Source of the DNA: Pseudaminobacter soli (ex Zhang et al. 2022) | GTDB taxonomy: Bacteria; Pseudomonadota; Alphaproteobacteria; Rhizobiales; Rhizobiaceae | DNA length: 64,000 nt | Direction of reading: 5' to 3' | Assembly (NCBI RefSeq): GCF_014595955.1 | Contig: NZ_JABVCF010000004.1 | Coordinates: 248,001 to 312,000, forward strand | In this document: positions 38,281 to 46,537 of the stretch, in pieces | Numbering within the stretch: position 1 is the stretch's first letter | Layout: every line of letters starts with the position of its first letter | The notes under the pieces: generated by a model | Told to the model about the DNA's origin: nothing | The model's input: only the letters and a program-made list of their open reading frames with translations | Databases searched by the model: none | Made by a program: the position numbers and the translations under genes

Positions 38281-39135
38281 ATGCCAATGCCAGACCTGAC
38301 GAGCCTTGAAACGACGATCGAGCGGGCTTTCGAGGCGCGAGATGGCGTTTCCACGGCAACGAAAGGCGAGGTTCGTGAGGCGGTGGAGACAGCGCTCGAC
38401 CTGCTCGACCGCGGCGAGGTTCGCGTTGCCGAGCGGCAGACCGACGGCGCTTGGAAGGTCAACCAGTGGCTGAAGAAGGCGGTGCTGCTCTCCTTCCGGC
38501 TCAATCCGATGGAGGTGATCAAGGGCGGGCCCGGCGACGCCGTCTGGTGGGACAAGGTCCCCTCGAAATTCTCCGGCTGGGGTGCGTCCGAATTCGAGAA
38601 GGCGGGTTTTCGTGCGGTGCCGAGCGCGGTGGTGCGTCGCTCCGCCTACATCGCTCCGGGCGCGGTGCTGATGCCGTCCTTCGTCAATCTCGGCGCCTAT
38701 GTCGATGCCGGGACCATGGTCGATACCTGGGCGACGGTCGGCTCCTGCGCGCAGATCGGCAAGAACGTGCACCTGTCGGGCGGCGTTGGCATCGGCGGCG
38801 TGCTGGAGCCGCTGCAGGCCGGTCCGACCATCATCGAGGACAACTGCTTCATCGGCGCCCGCTCCGAGGTGGTCGAGGGCTGCATCGTGCGTGAGGGCGC
38901 GGTGCTCGGCATGGGCGTGTTCATCGGCAAGTCGACGAAGATCGTCGACCGCGCCACCGGCGAAATCACCTATGGCGAGGTCCCGGCCAACGCAGTGGTG
39001 GTGGCCGGCACCATGCCCGGCAAGCCGTTCCCGAACGGCGAACCCGGCCCCAGCCTCTACTGCGCGGTGATCGTCAAGCGCGTGGACGAGAAGACACGCT
39101 CGAAGACCTCGATCAACGAGCTTCTGAGAGATTGA
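38281..39135 (+). CDS. dapD: 2,3,4,5-tetrahydropyridine-2,6-dicarboxylate N-succinyltransferase
   Basis: Uses succinyl-CoA to make N-succinyl-2-amino-6-ketopimelate in the lysine and meso-DAP pathway. The 284-residue protein has an N-terminal helical domain and a left-handed beta-helix of hexapeptide repeats (about 100-225: [34 protein letters not shown]). The C terminus [13 protein letters not shown] is typical. ATG 38281 fits the family start. Divergent from the LOG-family gene, as often seen in related rhizobia, and with a pyrimidine 5'-nucleotidase some kilobases away. Confidence 0.96.
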   Translation: MPMPDLTSLETTIERAFEARDGVSTATKGEVREAVETALDLLDRGEVRVAERQTDGAWKVNQWLKKAVLLSFRLNPMEVIKGGPGDAVWWDKVPSKFSGWGASEFEKAGFRAVPSAVVRRSAYIAPGAVLMPSFVNLGAYVDAGTMVDTWATVGSCAQIGKNVHLSGGVGIGGVLEPLQAGPTIIEDNCFIGARSEVVEGCIVREGAVLGMGVFIGKSTKIVDRATGEITYGEVPANAVVVAGTMPGKPFPNGEPGPSLYCAVIVKRVDEKTRSKTSINELLRD

Positions 39136-39199
39136 TTTCCGGCAGTTTCGAACGCACCTTCCGCATGCGTCAAATCAGGGCGCATGAGGGGGAATCGTC

Positions 39200-39550
39200 A
39201 TGGACTGGAAATATCTCCTTACAAGCTTCGAAGGTCGCATCAATCGTGCCAAGTTCTGGGCGGGCGTCGGCGTCCTGATCGCCGCCAGCATCGTCCTGAA
39301 CTTGATAGACAGCATACTTGGGTTGCAGTTCGGACAGGGGTTCGGTGTTCTCAGCACTATCTTCGCACTGATCTCGATCTATCTGGCGCTCGCTCTTTAC
39401 GCCAAGCGCTGGCACGATCGTGACAAGTCGGGCTGGTGGTCGCTCATCGCACTCATACCGATCATCGGCGCGGTCTGGCTGCTCATCGAACTGGGCATCC
39501 TCGAAGGCACGCGCGGACCCAACAGATACGGAATGGATCCTCTTGCCTGA
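39200..39550 (+). CDS. DUF805 membrane protein
   Basis: A 116-residue inner-membrane protein of the DUF805 family. The start DWKYLLTSFEGRINRAKFWAG carries the family's FxGRxxRxxFW signature, followed by three or four helices and the KRWHDRDKSGWW motif. The end NRYGMDPLA is the usual GxNRYG tail. Function is unknown, though relatives are sometimes linked to envelope stress. ATG 39200 has GAGGGGGAA upstream. Its last codons overlap the start of a second DUF805 gene. Confidence 0.9.
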   Translation: MDWKYLLTSFEGRINRAKFWAGVGVLIAASIVLNLIDSILGLQFGQGFGVLSTIFALISIYLALALYAKRWHDRDKSGWWSLIALIPIIGAVWLLIELGILEGTRGPNRYGMDPLA

Positions 39551-39914
39551 TAGTTCGCAGCTCATCTGGCTCTTTTTCCGCTTCAACGGCCGCGTCGCGC
39601 GCGCGGCCTTCTTTCTCGCGGGACTGTTTTTGGCCATCATCCAGGCCTTCCTGCTTTACCGCTTCACGCTGGCTCCGGAAGGAAGTGCCGCAAGCGAGTT
39701 CTGGGAGAGCGCCTTCTGGGTCGCCGTGGCGGTGTCGGTCTGGTCGAACGTGGCGCTCGGCGTGAAGCGCCTACACGACATGAGCAGGCCGGGGATCTTC
39801 GCGGTAACGCTGTTCATCCCGGTGATCTCGATCATCGCCTTCATCGTGTTGTGCCTATTTCCCGGCGATCCGGGGCCGAACCGCTACGGCGCGGCAGCGA
39901 ACGAGCCTTCATAG
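39543..39914 (+). CDS. Second DUF805 membrane protein
   Basis: A 123-residue DUF805 protein with LIWLFFRFNGRVARAAFFLAG at the start, the VKRLHDMSRPG motif and a GPNRYGAAANEPS end. The frame is open further upstream, but that part is a shadow of the first DUF805 gene. TTG 39543, overlapping the preceding stop by eight bases, restores a normal length and has GGATCC just before it. The two copies differ clearly, so this is an old tandem duplication, and coupled translation could make a hetero-oligomer. Confidence 0.8.
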   Translation: MPDSSQLIWLFFRFNGRVARAAFFLAGLFLAIIQAFLLYRFTLAPEGSAASEFWESAFWVAVAVSVWSNVALGVKRLHDMSRPGIFAVTLFIPVISIIAFIVLCLFPGDPGPNRYGAAANEPS

Positions 39915-39926
39915 GCGACCGGGCAC

Positions 39927-41066
39927 TCAATCCAGCGTTCTTCTGAACCTGAGCAGCGCCAGGGCGGCGAAGGCGAAGACGAAAATCGTCAGTGCGGCGA
40001 TCTCCGGCGCCATCTCGGGCAGGTCCGCGCCCTTCAGCATGATCCCTCTGGTAACCCGCAGGAAATGCGTCAGCGGCAGGATTTCCCCCAACGTCTGCGC
40101 CCATTCGGGCATGCCGCGGTAGGGAAACATGAAGCCGGACAGCAGGATCGACGGCAGGAAGAAGAAGAAGGTGAGTTGCATCGCCTGCATCTGCGTGCGC
40201 GCCATCGTCGAGATGGTGTAGCCGAGCAGGACGAGCGCCATGACGAAGACTAGGATGGCGCCCATCAGCAGCCAGAGCGAGCCGACGAAAGGCACAGAGA
40301 ACAGGAGTTTCGCGGCCGTGAGCACCACGACCACCTGCACCGCGCCGACGACGAGATAAGGCAAAACTTTGCCCAGCATGATTTCCGTCGGGCTCGCCGG
40401 CATGGCGAGCAGGTTCTCCATGGTGCCGCGCTCGATCTCGCGCGTGAGCGCCATGGCGGTCATCATCACCATCGTCATCTGCAGGATGACGCCGAGCAGG
40501 CCGGGCACGATGTTGTACTGCGAGATGCCTTCCGGGTTGTAGCGGCGGTGGACGATCACCTGCAACTGGTTGTCCGCGGTCTCGGCGGCGACGGCCTGCA
40601 TGCCCTGCTCGCGCAGCAGCGCCTGGGAAGCGACGGTCGCGAGAGTGCCGATTGCATTGCTCGCGGCGGCCGGATCGCTCGCGTCAGCCTCCACCAGGAT
40701 GCGCGGCTTCTGGCCGCTGTCGACCCGACGGCGGAAGTCTGAAGGGATGGTGACCACGAAGGAGACGTCGCCGCGCGCCATCAGCGATTCGGCTTCGGCC
40801 GCACTCGCCGCCACGGTCACGAACCGGTAGTAGCCGGTGGTCTCCAGCGCCGAGACCATGGCGCGGGTGTAGTGGTCGTTGCTGGTCACTACCAGCGCGG
40901 CCGGAAGCGCCTTCGGGTCGTTGTTGATCGCGTAGCCGAACAGCACGAGCTGGAGCAGCGGAACGGCCAGCATCATCGCGAAGGTGATGCGGTCGCGGCG
41001 CATCTGGATGAATTCCTTCGCAAGCAGCGCGCGGAGGCGGGCGAGGGAGAAAATTGCGGTTTTCAT
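39927..41066 (-). CDS. ABC-2 type transporter permease (YbhS/YbhR-like)
   Basis: A 379-residue ABC exporter permease with one N-terminal helix, a large periplasmic domain (about 45-180), and five helices in the C-terminal half. Family stretches are RALLAKEFIQMRRDRITFAMM at the start, and MTAMALTREIERGTMENLLAMP and LPLTHFLRVTRGIMLKG in the ABC2_membrane_3 region. The frame extends upstream into the ATPase gene, but ATG 41066 gives the standard MKTAIFSLARLRAL start. Works with the ATPase and membrane-fusion protein upstream. E. coli has two permeases (YbhS and YbhR); only one is present here, so it likely forms a homodimer. Confidence 0.9.
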   Translation of the reverse strand: MKTAIFSLARLRALLAKEFIQMRRDRITFAMMLAVPLLQLVLFGYAINNDPKALPAALVVTSNDHYTRAMVSALETTGYYRFVTVAASAAEAESLMARGDVSFVVTIPSDFRRRVDSGQKPRILVEADASDPAAASNAIGTLATVASQALLREQGMQAVAAETADNQLQVIVHRRYNPEGISQYNIVPGLLGVILQMTMVMMTAMALTREIERGTMENLLAMPASPTEIMLGKVLPYLVVGAVQVVVVLTAAKLLFSVPFVGSLWLLMGAILVFVMALVLLGYTISTMARTQMQAMQLTFFFFLPSILLSGFMFPYRGMPEWAQTLGEILPLTHFLRVTRGIMLKGADLPEMAPEIAALTIFVFAFAALALLRFRRTLD

Positions 41067-41148
41067 GCGTACTCTCCTGCAATGACGCAGCGTCTCGCTC
41101 CCACGGGGGTCGTCGGCGCCGCGCCCGGCCGCAAAAGGAGCGAGAAGC

Positions 41149-42075
41149 TCATTGCATGTTGTCCCTGGACCCGGCCATGAACTTGATGAACACGTCCTCG
41201 AGACTGGTTTCGCCGGGCATGACGGTGACGCCTTCGCGCTTGCCGACGCCTTCGAGCGTTCTGCGCAAGAGTTCGGCGTCTGACCCGACCACATGAAGCG
41301 TTGCGCCGAAGGGCGCGATCTGTTCGACGCCGGGCTTTCCTTCCAGCAGCGTCGCGACCTCGTCGAGCCGCTCTCCTTCGATGACGAAGGTGGCGAGCCC
41401 GGCATTGGCGACGACCTCCTGCACCGTGCCGCTCGCCAGCATCTTGCCGTAGGAGATGTAGCTGATGCGGTGGCAGCGCTCGGCCTCGTCCATGTAGTGG
41501 GTCGAGACGAGCACGGTGAGCCCGCCATGCGCCAGCCGGTGGATCTCGTCCCAGAATTCGCGCCGCGCCTTCGGGTCGACGCCGGCGGTGGGCTCGTCGA
41601 GCAGCAGGAGTTTCGGGTTGTGCATGATGCAGGCGGCGAGCGCCAGCCGCTGCTTCCATCCGCCGGAGAGCGTGCCGGCAAGCTGGTTGCGCCGGGTTGC
41701 GAGCCCGAGTTCCTCCAACGTGCGATCCACATGCTTGTTAACCGGCCTCAACTGGTAGAGGCGGGCGACGAACTCGAGGTTTTCCGCAATGGTGAGGTCC
41801 TCGTAGAAGGAGAATTTTTGGGTCATGTAGCCGACCTCGCGCTTGATCTTCAGGGCCTCGGTCCTGAGGTCGTAGCCGAGCACCGAGCCCTCGCCCTCGT
41901 CGGGCGTCAGCAGCCCGCACACCATGCGGATGGTCGTCGTCTTGCCAGAGCCGTTCGGACCGAGGAAGCCGACGATCTCACCCTCGGCGACTTCCATGGA
42001 GACGTGATCGACGACGGTCTTGTCGCCGAAGCGCTTCACCAGGTTGTGGACGGAGATCGCGAGGTTCTGAGGCAT
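41149..42075 (-). CDS. ABC exporter ATP-binding protein (YbhF-like half)
   Basis: A 308-residue ATPase with Walker A GPNGSGKTTTIRMVCGLL, signature LSGGWKQRLALAACIMHNP and Walker B LLLLDEPTAGVD. It is the size of one nucleotide-binding domain plus a C-terminal extension, whereas E. coli YbhF carries two. It probably energises export of a hydrophobic or cationic drug, or of LPS-type molecules, as suggested for the Ybh system. It lies between the fusion protein (27 bp upstream) and the permease (82 bp downstream). Confidence 0.92.
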   Translation of the reverse strand: MPQNLAISVHNLVKRFGDKTVVDHVSMEVAEGEIVGFLGPNGSGKTTTIRMVCGLLTPDEGEGSVLGYDLRTEALKIKREVGYMTQKFSFYEDLTIAENLEFVARLYQLRPVNKHVDRTLEELGLATRRNQLAGTLSGGWKQRLALAACIMHNPKLLLLDEPTAGVDPKARREFWDEIHRLAHGGLTVLVSTHYMDEAERCHRISYISYGKMLASGTVQEVVANAGLATFVIEGERLDEVATLLEGKPGVEQIAPFGATLHVVGSDAELLRRTLEGVGKREGVTVMPGETSLEDVFIKFMAGSRDNMQ

Positions 42076-42102
42076 GATGTTCTCGCAGAGCGGCCCGACT
42101 GC

Positions 42103-43068
42103 CTATTGCCGGCTGCCGACTGCCGCATTCACTAAATCCACATCCACGATCTGTCCGGGCTGCAGCATGGACTTCTCACCTTCCGGGCGGGCTTCGACCA
42201 GGAACACGAGCTTCTGCCTCGTCTGCAGCGAGTAGATGACGGGCGGCGTGAACTCGGGGTCGGGCGAGACGTAGCTGACACGGGCCTTCAGGCCCGGAGG
42301 GCAGCCGTCGCATCTGACCGTCAGTTCCGAGCCGATCTGGACAGAGGCGACCGAACTCTCAGGTACATAGACCTTCAGCTTCACGGCCCCGTCCGGCAGC
42401 ATCGAGATCACCGGAGCCGAGGGACTGGCGATGTCGCCAGGCGTCCGGATGACGTCGTCGACGCGGCCGGGCGAGGGCGCCTGGATGACGCGCTTGCCGA
42501 GCCGCCACTTCGCCTGCCCAAGCGCGGCCTCGGCCTGCTTCACCTGGTGCTCTGCGGCCTTGATCTCTTCCGTCCGGGCGGGAAGGCGCGCCACCGAAAG
42601 ATTGGCCTCGGCCTGCCCTACGGCTGCCTCGGCGGTACGGACGTCGGTCTCGGCTCGGTCGAAGTCGGCTCGGGTGGCGAACTTGCGGTCCAGCAGATCA
42701 CCGGTTCGCGTCAGCACCCGCTTTGCCTCCTGCGCCTGAGCCTGCGCCGAAACCAGCGTGGCTTCGAGCACCGCGATCTCCTCAGGACGCCGTCCAAGCC
42801 GCAGGTTGGCGAGCTGCGCATTGGCCTGTGCCAGCGCGGATGCCGCCTGCTCGACCGCGATCCTGGCGTCGCCGTCTTCGAGAGAGGCGACAGAGGTGCC
42901 GGGAGAGACCCTGTCGCCGCGCCGCACGTTCACGTTCTCGACTTCGGCCACCTCGATCGGAGCGAGGAGCACGAATTCGCCCTCGACATAGCCTACCGCC
43001 AGCGGAGGCGGAGGCGCACAGAACCCGAGCAGCGAGGAAAGCAGCGGAACAGTGCAGAGGAGGCTCAT
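42103..43068 (-). CDS. HlyD/YbhG-like membrane-fusion protein
   Basis: A 321-residue periplasmic adaptor for the ABC exporter. A short signal or anchor (MSLLCTVPLLSSLLGFC) is followed by a barrel-lipoyl half (VNVRRGDRVSPGTSVASLE), a long helical hairpin (about 70-200, coiled coil rich in Ala, Glu and Gln), and the second lipoyl half (RVIQAPSPGRVDDVIRTPGD). The match to YbhG is good. The Cys at the end of the hydrophobic stretch could be a lipid site, but the residue before it is Phe, which is unusual. The gene lies 2 bp downstream of the regulator's stop codon. Confidence 0.9.
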   Translation of the reverse strand: MSLLCTVPLLSSLLGFCAPPPPLAVGYVEGEFVLLAPIEVAEVENVNVRRGDRVSPGTSVASLEDGDARIAVEQAASALAQANAQLANLRLGRRPEEIAVLEATLVSAQAQAQEAKRVLTRTGDLLDRKFATRADFDRAETDVRTAEAAVGQAEANLSVARLPARTEEIKAAEHQVKQAEAALGQAKWRLGKRVIQAPSPGRVDDVIRTPGDIASPSAPVISMLPDGAVKLKVYVPESSVASVQIGSELTVRCDGCPPGLKARVSYVSPDPEFTPPVIYSLQTRQKLVFLVEARPEGEKSMLQPGQIVDVDLVNAAVGSRQ

Positions 43069-43070
43069 GG

Positions 43071-43739
43071 TCAGCCGCCTTTCCGGTTCTTCAGGATCGC
43101 ATCAAGGTTGCCCCTGACGACGTCCGTGACAGCGGCGGCCTCGCGCGGCCCGATATCGTGCCAGCCCATGCGCCGCTGCACCATTTCCCGGCCGATGCGG
43201 AAGTACATCACCTGGCCTATGAGGGTGAAGATCGTGATCTTCGTACGCTCGCTCTCGGCCGGTTCGCCGGTCGCGACCTCCCAGATCCGGCAAAGCCGGC
43301 GGTGGGTGGGCTCCATGACCCCTGAATAGATCCGGTCCAGCGCCGGTGACGGATGGCTGAGCTCGCGCAGCATGAACTGCACCAGGTCGCCAGCCTCTGG
43401 CCGCGCGATGAGGAAGCTCACCATGCGCTCGACGGCGGCCGAGAGCTGCTGTTGCGCCGTCCGGCTGTCCATGCCGGCCTCGAGTGCCTCATCGACCTGG
43501 CCGAGGACGGCGCCGGTCACGCCCTGAATAGTGGCGACGATATGGTCGGCTACTGCCATGCGCAGCCCATCCTTGCCGCCGAAGTGGTAGGCGATGGAGC
43601 CGATATTGGCGTTTGCTTCGCCGGCGATCTGCCGTGTGGAGGTTGCGTCGAAGCCTTGGGCGCCGAAGAGGCGCAAGGCGGCGCGTACAAGGCCGCTGCG
43701 GGTCTGCTCGGAGGGTGAGAGGCTCAAAATGTCGTTCAT
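43071..43739 (-). CDS. TetR/AcrR regulator, CerR (YbiH) type
   Basis: A 222-residue repressor. The N-terminal helix-turn-helix lies in LVRAALRLFGAQGFDATSTR and continues through the IAGEANANIGSIAYHFGGK segment. The C-terminal domain matches the CerR/DUF1956 group with HPSPALDRIYSGVMEPTHRRL. In E. coli the homologue CecR (YbiH) sits ahead of ybhG-ybhF-ybhS-ybhR and represses them; here the order regulator, fusion protein, ATPase, permease is the same. A near-perfect 24-bp palindrome lies 8 bp upstream of the start, so autorepression is likely. Confidence 0.92.
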   Translation of the reverse strand: MNDILSLSPSEQTRSGLVRAALRLFGAQGFDATSTRQIAGEANANIGSIAYHFGGKDGLRMAVADHIVATIQGVTGAVLGQVDEALEAGMDSRTAQQQLSAAVERMVSFLIARPEAGDLVQFMLRELSHPSPALDRIYSGVMEPTHRRLCRIWEVATGEPAESERTKITIFTLIGQVMYFRIGREMVQRRMGWHDIGPREAAAVTDVVRGNLDAILKNRKGG

Positions 43740-43746
43740 GCCACTA

Positions 43747-43770
43747 GTTTAATCAATCGAATGATTAAAC
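43747..43770. promoter_or_regulatory. Palindromic operator of the CerR-type repressor
   Basis: GTTTAATCA and TGATTAAAC form a perfect 9-bp inverted repeat around a six-base centre, where only one further pair is mismatched. It lies 8 bp before the repressor gene, at or near its promoter, which fits a TetR-family operator. Confidence 0.75.
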
Positions 43771-43808
43771 GCAAGTACCTTCGGGCCTCGACTCGACTAG
43801 GCGGCGGG

Positions 43809-43826
43809 ATGTCATCAAACTGTTGG
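43809..43826 (+). promoter_or_regulatory. PHO-box-like site before phoX
   Basis: ATGTCAT, then four bases, then CTGTTGG. Compared with the PhoB consensus of two CTGTCAT repeats 11 bp apart, the first repeat matches 6 of 7 and the second 4 of 7 bases. It lies about 62 bp before the phoX start, a normal place for PhoB activation. Confidence 0.55.
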
Positions 43827-43888
43827 CAAAGCCGCATAGCTCACCCGGGAACCACTCCAGTCACGAGCCCAGCAAGAGGGTAGCTCTC

Positions 43889-45883
43889 ATGACCAGCAAT
43901 GCCTGCCCACCGCGGACCAGCCTTCTCGAGGAGAACGACGGTCCCGGCCGCAATCCCACCGGCAATCCGACGATGGGCGACATCATCGCCGCCCGCTTCT
44001 CGCGCCGCGGTTTCCTGCGCGGAACCCTGGCCGTCTCGGCGATCGCCGCGACCGTCAGCCCGCTCGCGCTGGTCACCGCCGAGAAGGCGCGCGCCGAGGG
44101 CGCCTCGGCCTTCACCTTCGACGAGATCGAGGCGGGCGTCGACGAGAAGCATCACGTTGCGGCGGGCTATGATGCCGACATCCTGCTGCGCTGGGGCGAC
44201 CCGGTCTTCGCCGACGCGCCGGCGTTCGATCCTGCCAACCAGACCGCCGAGGCCCAGGAGAAGCAGTTCGGCTATAACAACGACTATGTCGGCTACATCC
44301 CGATCGACGGCTCGTCGGAGCACGGCCTGCTGGTCGTGAACCATGAGTACACGAGCGAGCACCTGATGTTCCCGGGCATCACCCAGGTGGTCGAGAAGGA
44401 CGGCAAGAAGGAACTGGAGATCGCGCCGGCCGACGCCAAGCGCGTCGCCATCGAGATGGCCGCGCATGGCGGCACCATCATCGAGATCCGCAAGGAAGGC
44501 GGCAATTGGAAGCCGGTGCTCGACGGCAAGCTCAACCGCCGCATCACCGCCAAGACGGAGATGCAGCTCACTGGCCCGGCCGCCGGCCACGACCGCGTCA
44601 AGACCAATGCCGATGCGAGCGGCACCAAAGTCTTCGGCACCATCAACAATTGCGCCGGCGGCGTCACGCCCTGGGGCACCTACATCATGGCCGAGGAGAA
44701 CTTTCACGGCTATTTCCAGGGCGAACTGCCTGCCGGCCACAGGGAGGCCGCCAACTACGAGCGCTACGGCGTACCGGAAGACAGCTACCAGTGGGGGAAT
44801 TTCGAAGAGCGCTTCGACCTCTCCAAGGAGCCGAACGAGCCGAACCGCTTCGGCTGGATCGTCGAGGTCGACGTCAACGATCCCCACTCCGTGCCGAAGA
44901 AGCGCACCGCGCTCGGCCGCTTCCGGCACGAAGGCGCGGAGTCGATCGTGGCGAAGGGTGGACAGGTTGTCTTCTATCTCGGCGACGACGAGCGGTTCGA
45001 CTACGTCTACAAGTTCGTGACGGCCGGCAAGTTCAGCCCGGACGACCGGGCTGCCAACCTGGACCTTCTCGACGAGGGAACGCTCTACGTCGCCAGGTTC
45101 GCCGAGGACGGCAGCTTCGAATGGCTGCCCCTGATCCAGGGACAGGGCCCGCTCACGGATGAGAACGGTTTCGAGAGCCAGGCGGACGTGGTGATCGAGA
45201 CCCGCCGCGCCGCCGATCTCCTTGGCGCCACGCCGATGGACCGTCCGGAGGATATCCAGCCGAATGGGGTCAACGGCAAGGTCTACGTGATGCTGACCAA
45301 CAACACCAAGCGTCAGGCCGACAAGGTCGACGGCGTGAACCCTCGCGCCAAGAACGCCTTCGGCCACATCGTCGAACTGATCGAAGACGGCGGCGACTTT
45401 GCCGCCACAAAAGGCCGCTGGGAGATCCTGCTGAAGTGCGGTGATCCCTCGGTTGCCGAGGTCGGCGCATCCTTCTCGACCGCCACCACCGCCAACGGCT
45501 GGTTCGGCATGCCCGACAACTGCGCCGTCGATTCGGCAGGCCGGCTGTGGGTCGCCACCGACGGCAACAGCCCGAAGCAGACGGGACGGACCGACGGGCT
45601 GTGGGCGGTCGATACCGAAGGCGAGGCGCGCGCCACGTCAAAACTGTTCTTCCGCGTGCCGGTCGGCGGCGAGATGTGCGGCCCGCTGTTCACGCCGGAC
45701 GACCAGACCGCCTTCGTGGCGGTGCAGCATCCGGGCGACGGCGGCGACGATTGGGAAGGGTTCGGCCGGCCATCGTACTACGAGGACCCATCGACCCGCT
45801 GGCCGGACTTCAAGCAGGACATGCCGGTCCGCCCGGCGGTGGTCGCCATCACCAAGCAGGGCGGCGGCAAGATCGGCGTCTGA
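43889..45883 (+). CDS. phoX: PhoX-family alkaline phosphatase
   Basis: A 664-residue, Tat-exported Ca/Fe-dependent phosphatase of the PhoX family that frees phosphate from organic esters in the periplasm. The Tat signal SRRGFLRGTLAVSAIAATV lies at about residues 36-54. Family stretches include RWGDPVF, FGYNNDYVGYIP, LLVVNHEYTS, CAGGVTPWGTYIMAEEN and the RLWVATDGN blade of a beta propeller. ATG 43889 follows AAGAGGG; the frame is open to 43823. A PHO-box-like site upstream suggests control by phosphate starvation. A GC-rich hairpin starts 6 bp after the stop. Confidence 0.92.
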   Translation: MTSNACPPRTSLLEENDGPGRNPTGNPTMGDIIAARFSRRGFLRGTLAVSAIAATVSPLALVTAEKARAEGASAFTFDEIEAGVDEKHHVAAGYDADILLRWGDPVFADAPAFDPANQTAEAQEKQFGYNNDYVGYIPIDGSSEHGLLVVNHEYTSEHLMFPGITQVVEKDGKKELEIAPADAKRVAIEMAAHGGTIIEIRKEGGNWKPVLDGKLNRRITAKTEMQLTGPAAGHDRVKTNADASGTKVFGTINNCAGGVTPWGTYIMAEENFHGYFQGELPAGHREAANYERYGVPEDSYQWGNFEERFDLSKEPNEPNRFGWIVEVDVNDPHSVPKKRTALGRFRHEGAESIVAKGGQVVFYLGDDERFDYVYKFVTAGKFSPDDRAANLDLLDEGTLYVARFAEDGSFEWLPLIQGQGPLTDENGFESQADVVIETRRAADLLGATPMDRPEDIQPNGVNGKVYVMLTNNTKRQADKVDGVNPRAKNAFGHIVELIEDGGDFAATKGRWEILLKCGDPSVAEVGASFSTATTANGWFGMPDNCAVDSAGRLWVATDGNSPKQTGRTDGLWAVDTEGEARATSKLFFRVPVGGEMCGPLFTPDDQTAFVAVQHPGDGGDDWEGFGRPSYYEDPSTRWPDFKQDMPVRPAVVAITKQGGGKIGV

Positions 45884-45889
45884 GCCTTA

Positions 45890-45915
45890 CCCTCTCCCCG
45901 CACGCGGGGAGAGGG
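45890..45915 (+). terminator. GC-rich hairpin terminator after phoX
   Basis: CCCTCTCCCCGC (45890-45901) pairs perfectly with GCGGGGAGAGGG (45904-45915). It begins 6 bp after the phoX stop. No U tract. It belongs to the same CTTACCCTCTCC hairpin family as the one at 30585. Confidence 0.6.
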
Positions 45916-46018
45916 CGTCGTCAGCGTAGCGGCCGGCAGGCGGATGAGGGGCATCTTTTCCCCAGGCCGCGAAACGCTGTGACTACCAGAGCGGGCCGAA
46001 TGCCCCGACTCTCGGGGC

Positions 46019-46354
46019 CTACTTCCCGAATGCCGGCCCGAGCGTGATCAGGCCGACGGCGACGATCGCCAGCACGATGCCGCTGGCCTGCGTGAAGGTG
46101 AGGCTCTCTCCGAACCAGGTAAGCGCGATCACGTTGACGGCCACGAGCTGGACGACAGCCGAGAGGCTGAAGGCCGAAGCCATGCCGAACTCGCGCACCA
46201 GCTTGAGCATGATGAGGTTGCCGGCCGAATAGAGTGCCAGCGTGAGCACCAGCTTGCCCATGCCCGGCGCCAGGGCCCAGGCCTTCGCCACCGTTGCGGC
46301 GAGCAGGAAGACGACGGTCGAGCACGAGAGCAGCAGCAGTCCGAACGAGCTCAC
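46019..46354 (-). CDS. Small four-helix membrane protein (DMT superfamily-like)
   Basis: A 111-residue protein with four predicted membrane helices, the size of a small multidrug resistance unit or half an EamA transporter. The end WFGESLTFTQASGIVLAIVA is typical of the EamA/SMR fourth helix. Helix 1 lacks the Glu essential for proton-coupled SMR pumps (SFGLLLLSCSTVVFLLAA), so it is not a classical drug exporter. It may act as a dimer, transporting a lipid-linked or small metabolite. The substrate is unknown. Confidence 0.7.
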   Translation of the reverse strand: MSSFGLLLLSCSTVVFLLAATVAKAWALAPGMGKLVLTLALYSAGNLIMLKLVREFGMASAFSLSAVVQLVAVNVIALTWFGESLTFTQASGIVLAIVAVGLITLGPAFGK

Positions 46355-46537
46355 TCGTTTCCCCCTTTTGCGCAGCGCCGAAGCAGCCTTCGGGCGAGCG
46401 ATCTCTCGGCAAACCAGGGTCTGCCGTCAAGCTGGCAGTCGCTGCTTTGGTAGGTCCAGTGCGGCCACTTCTTGCACCAAAGCTATGCGAAGGACCGTTT
46501 CGGCGATATCACCGAGCAGGGAAGACAGGAGGCCATC

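Noticed and set aside
41067-41732. N-terminal extension of the ABC-2 permease through the ATPase gene
   Set aside because: Out-of-frame shadow of the ATPase; the permease family start is MKTAIFSLARL at 41066.
43841-45367. A 508-codon minus-strand frame opposite phoX
   Set aside because: Antisense shadow of a clear PhoX with Tat signal; no family features.
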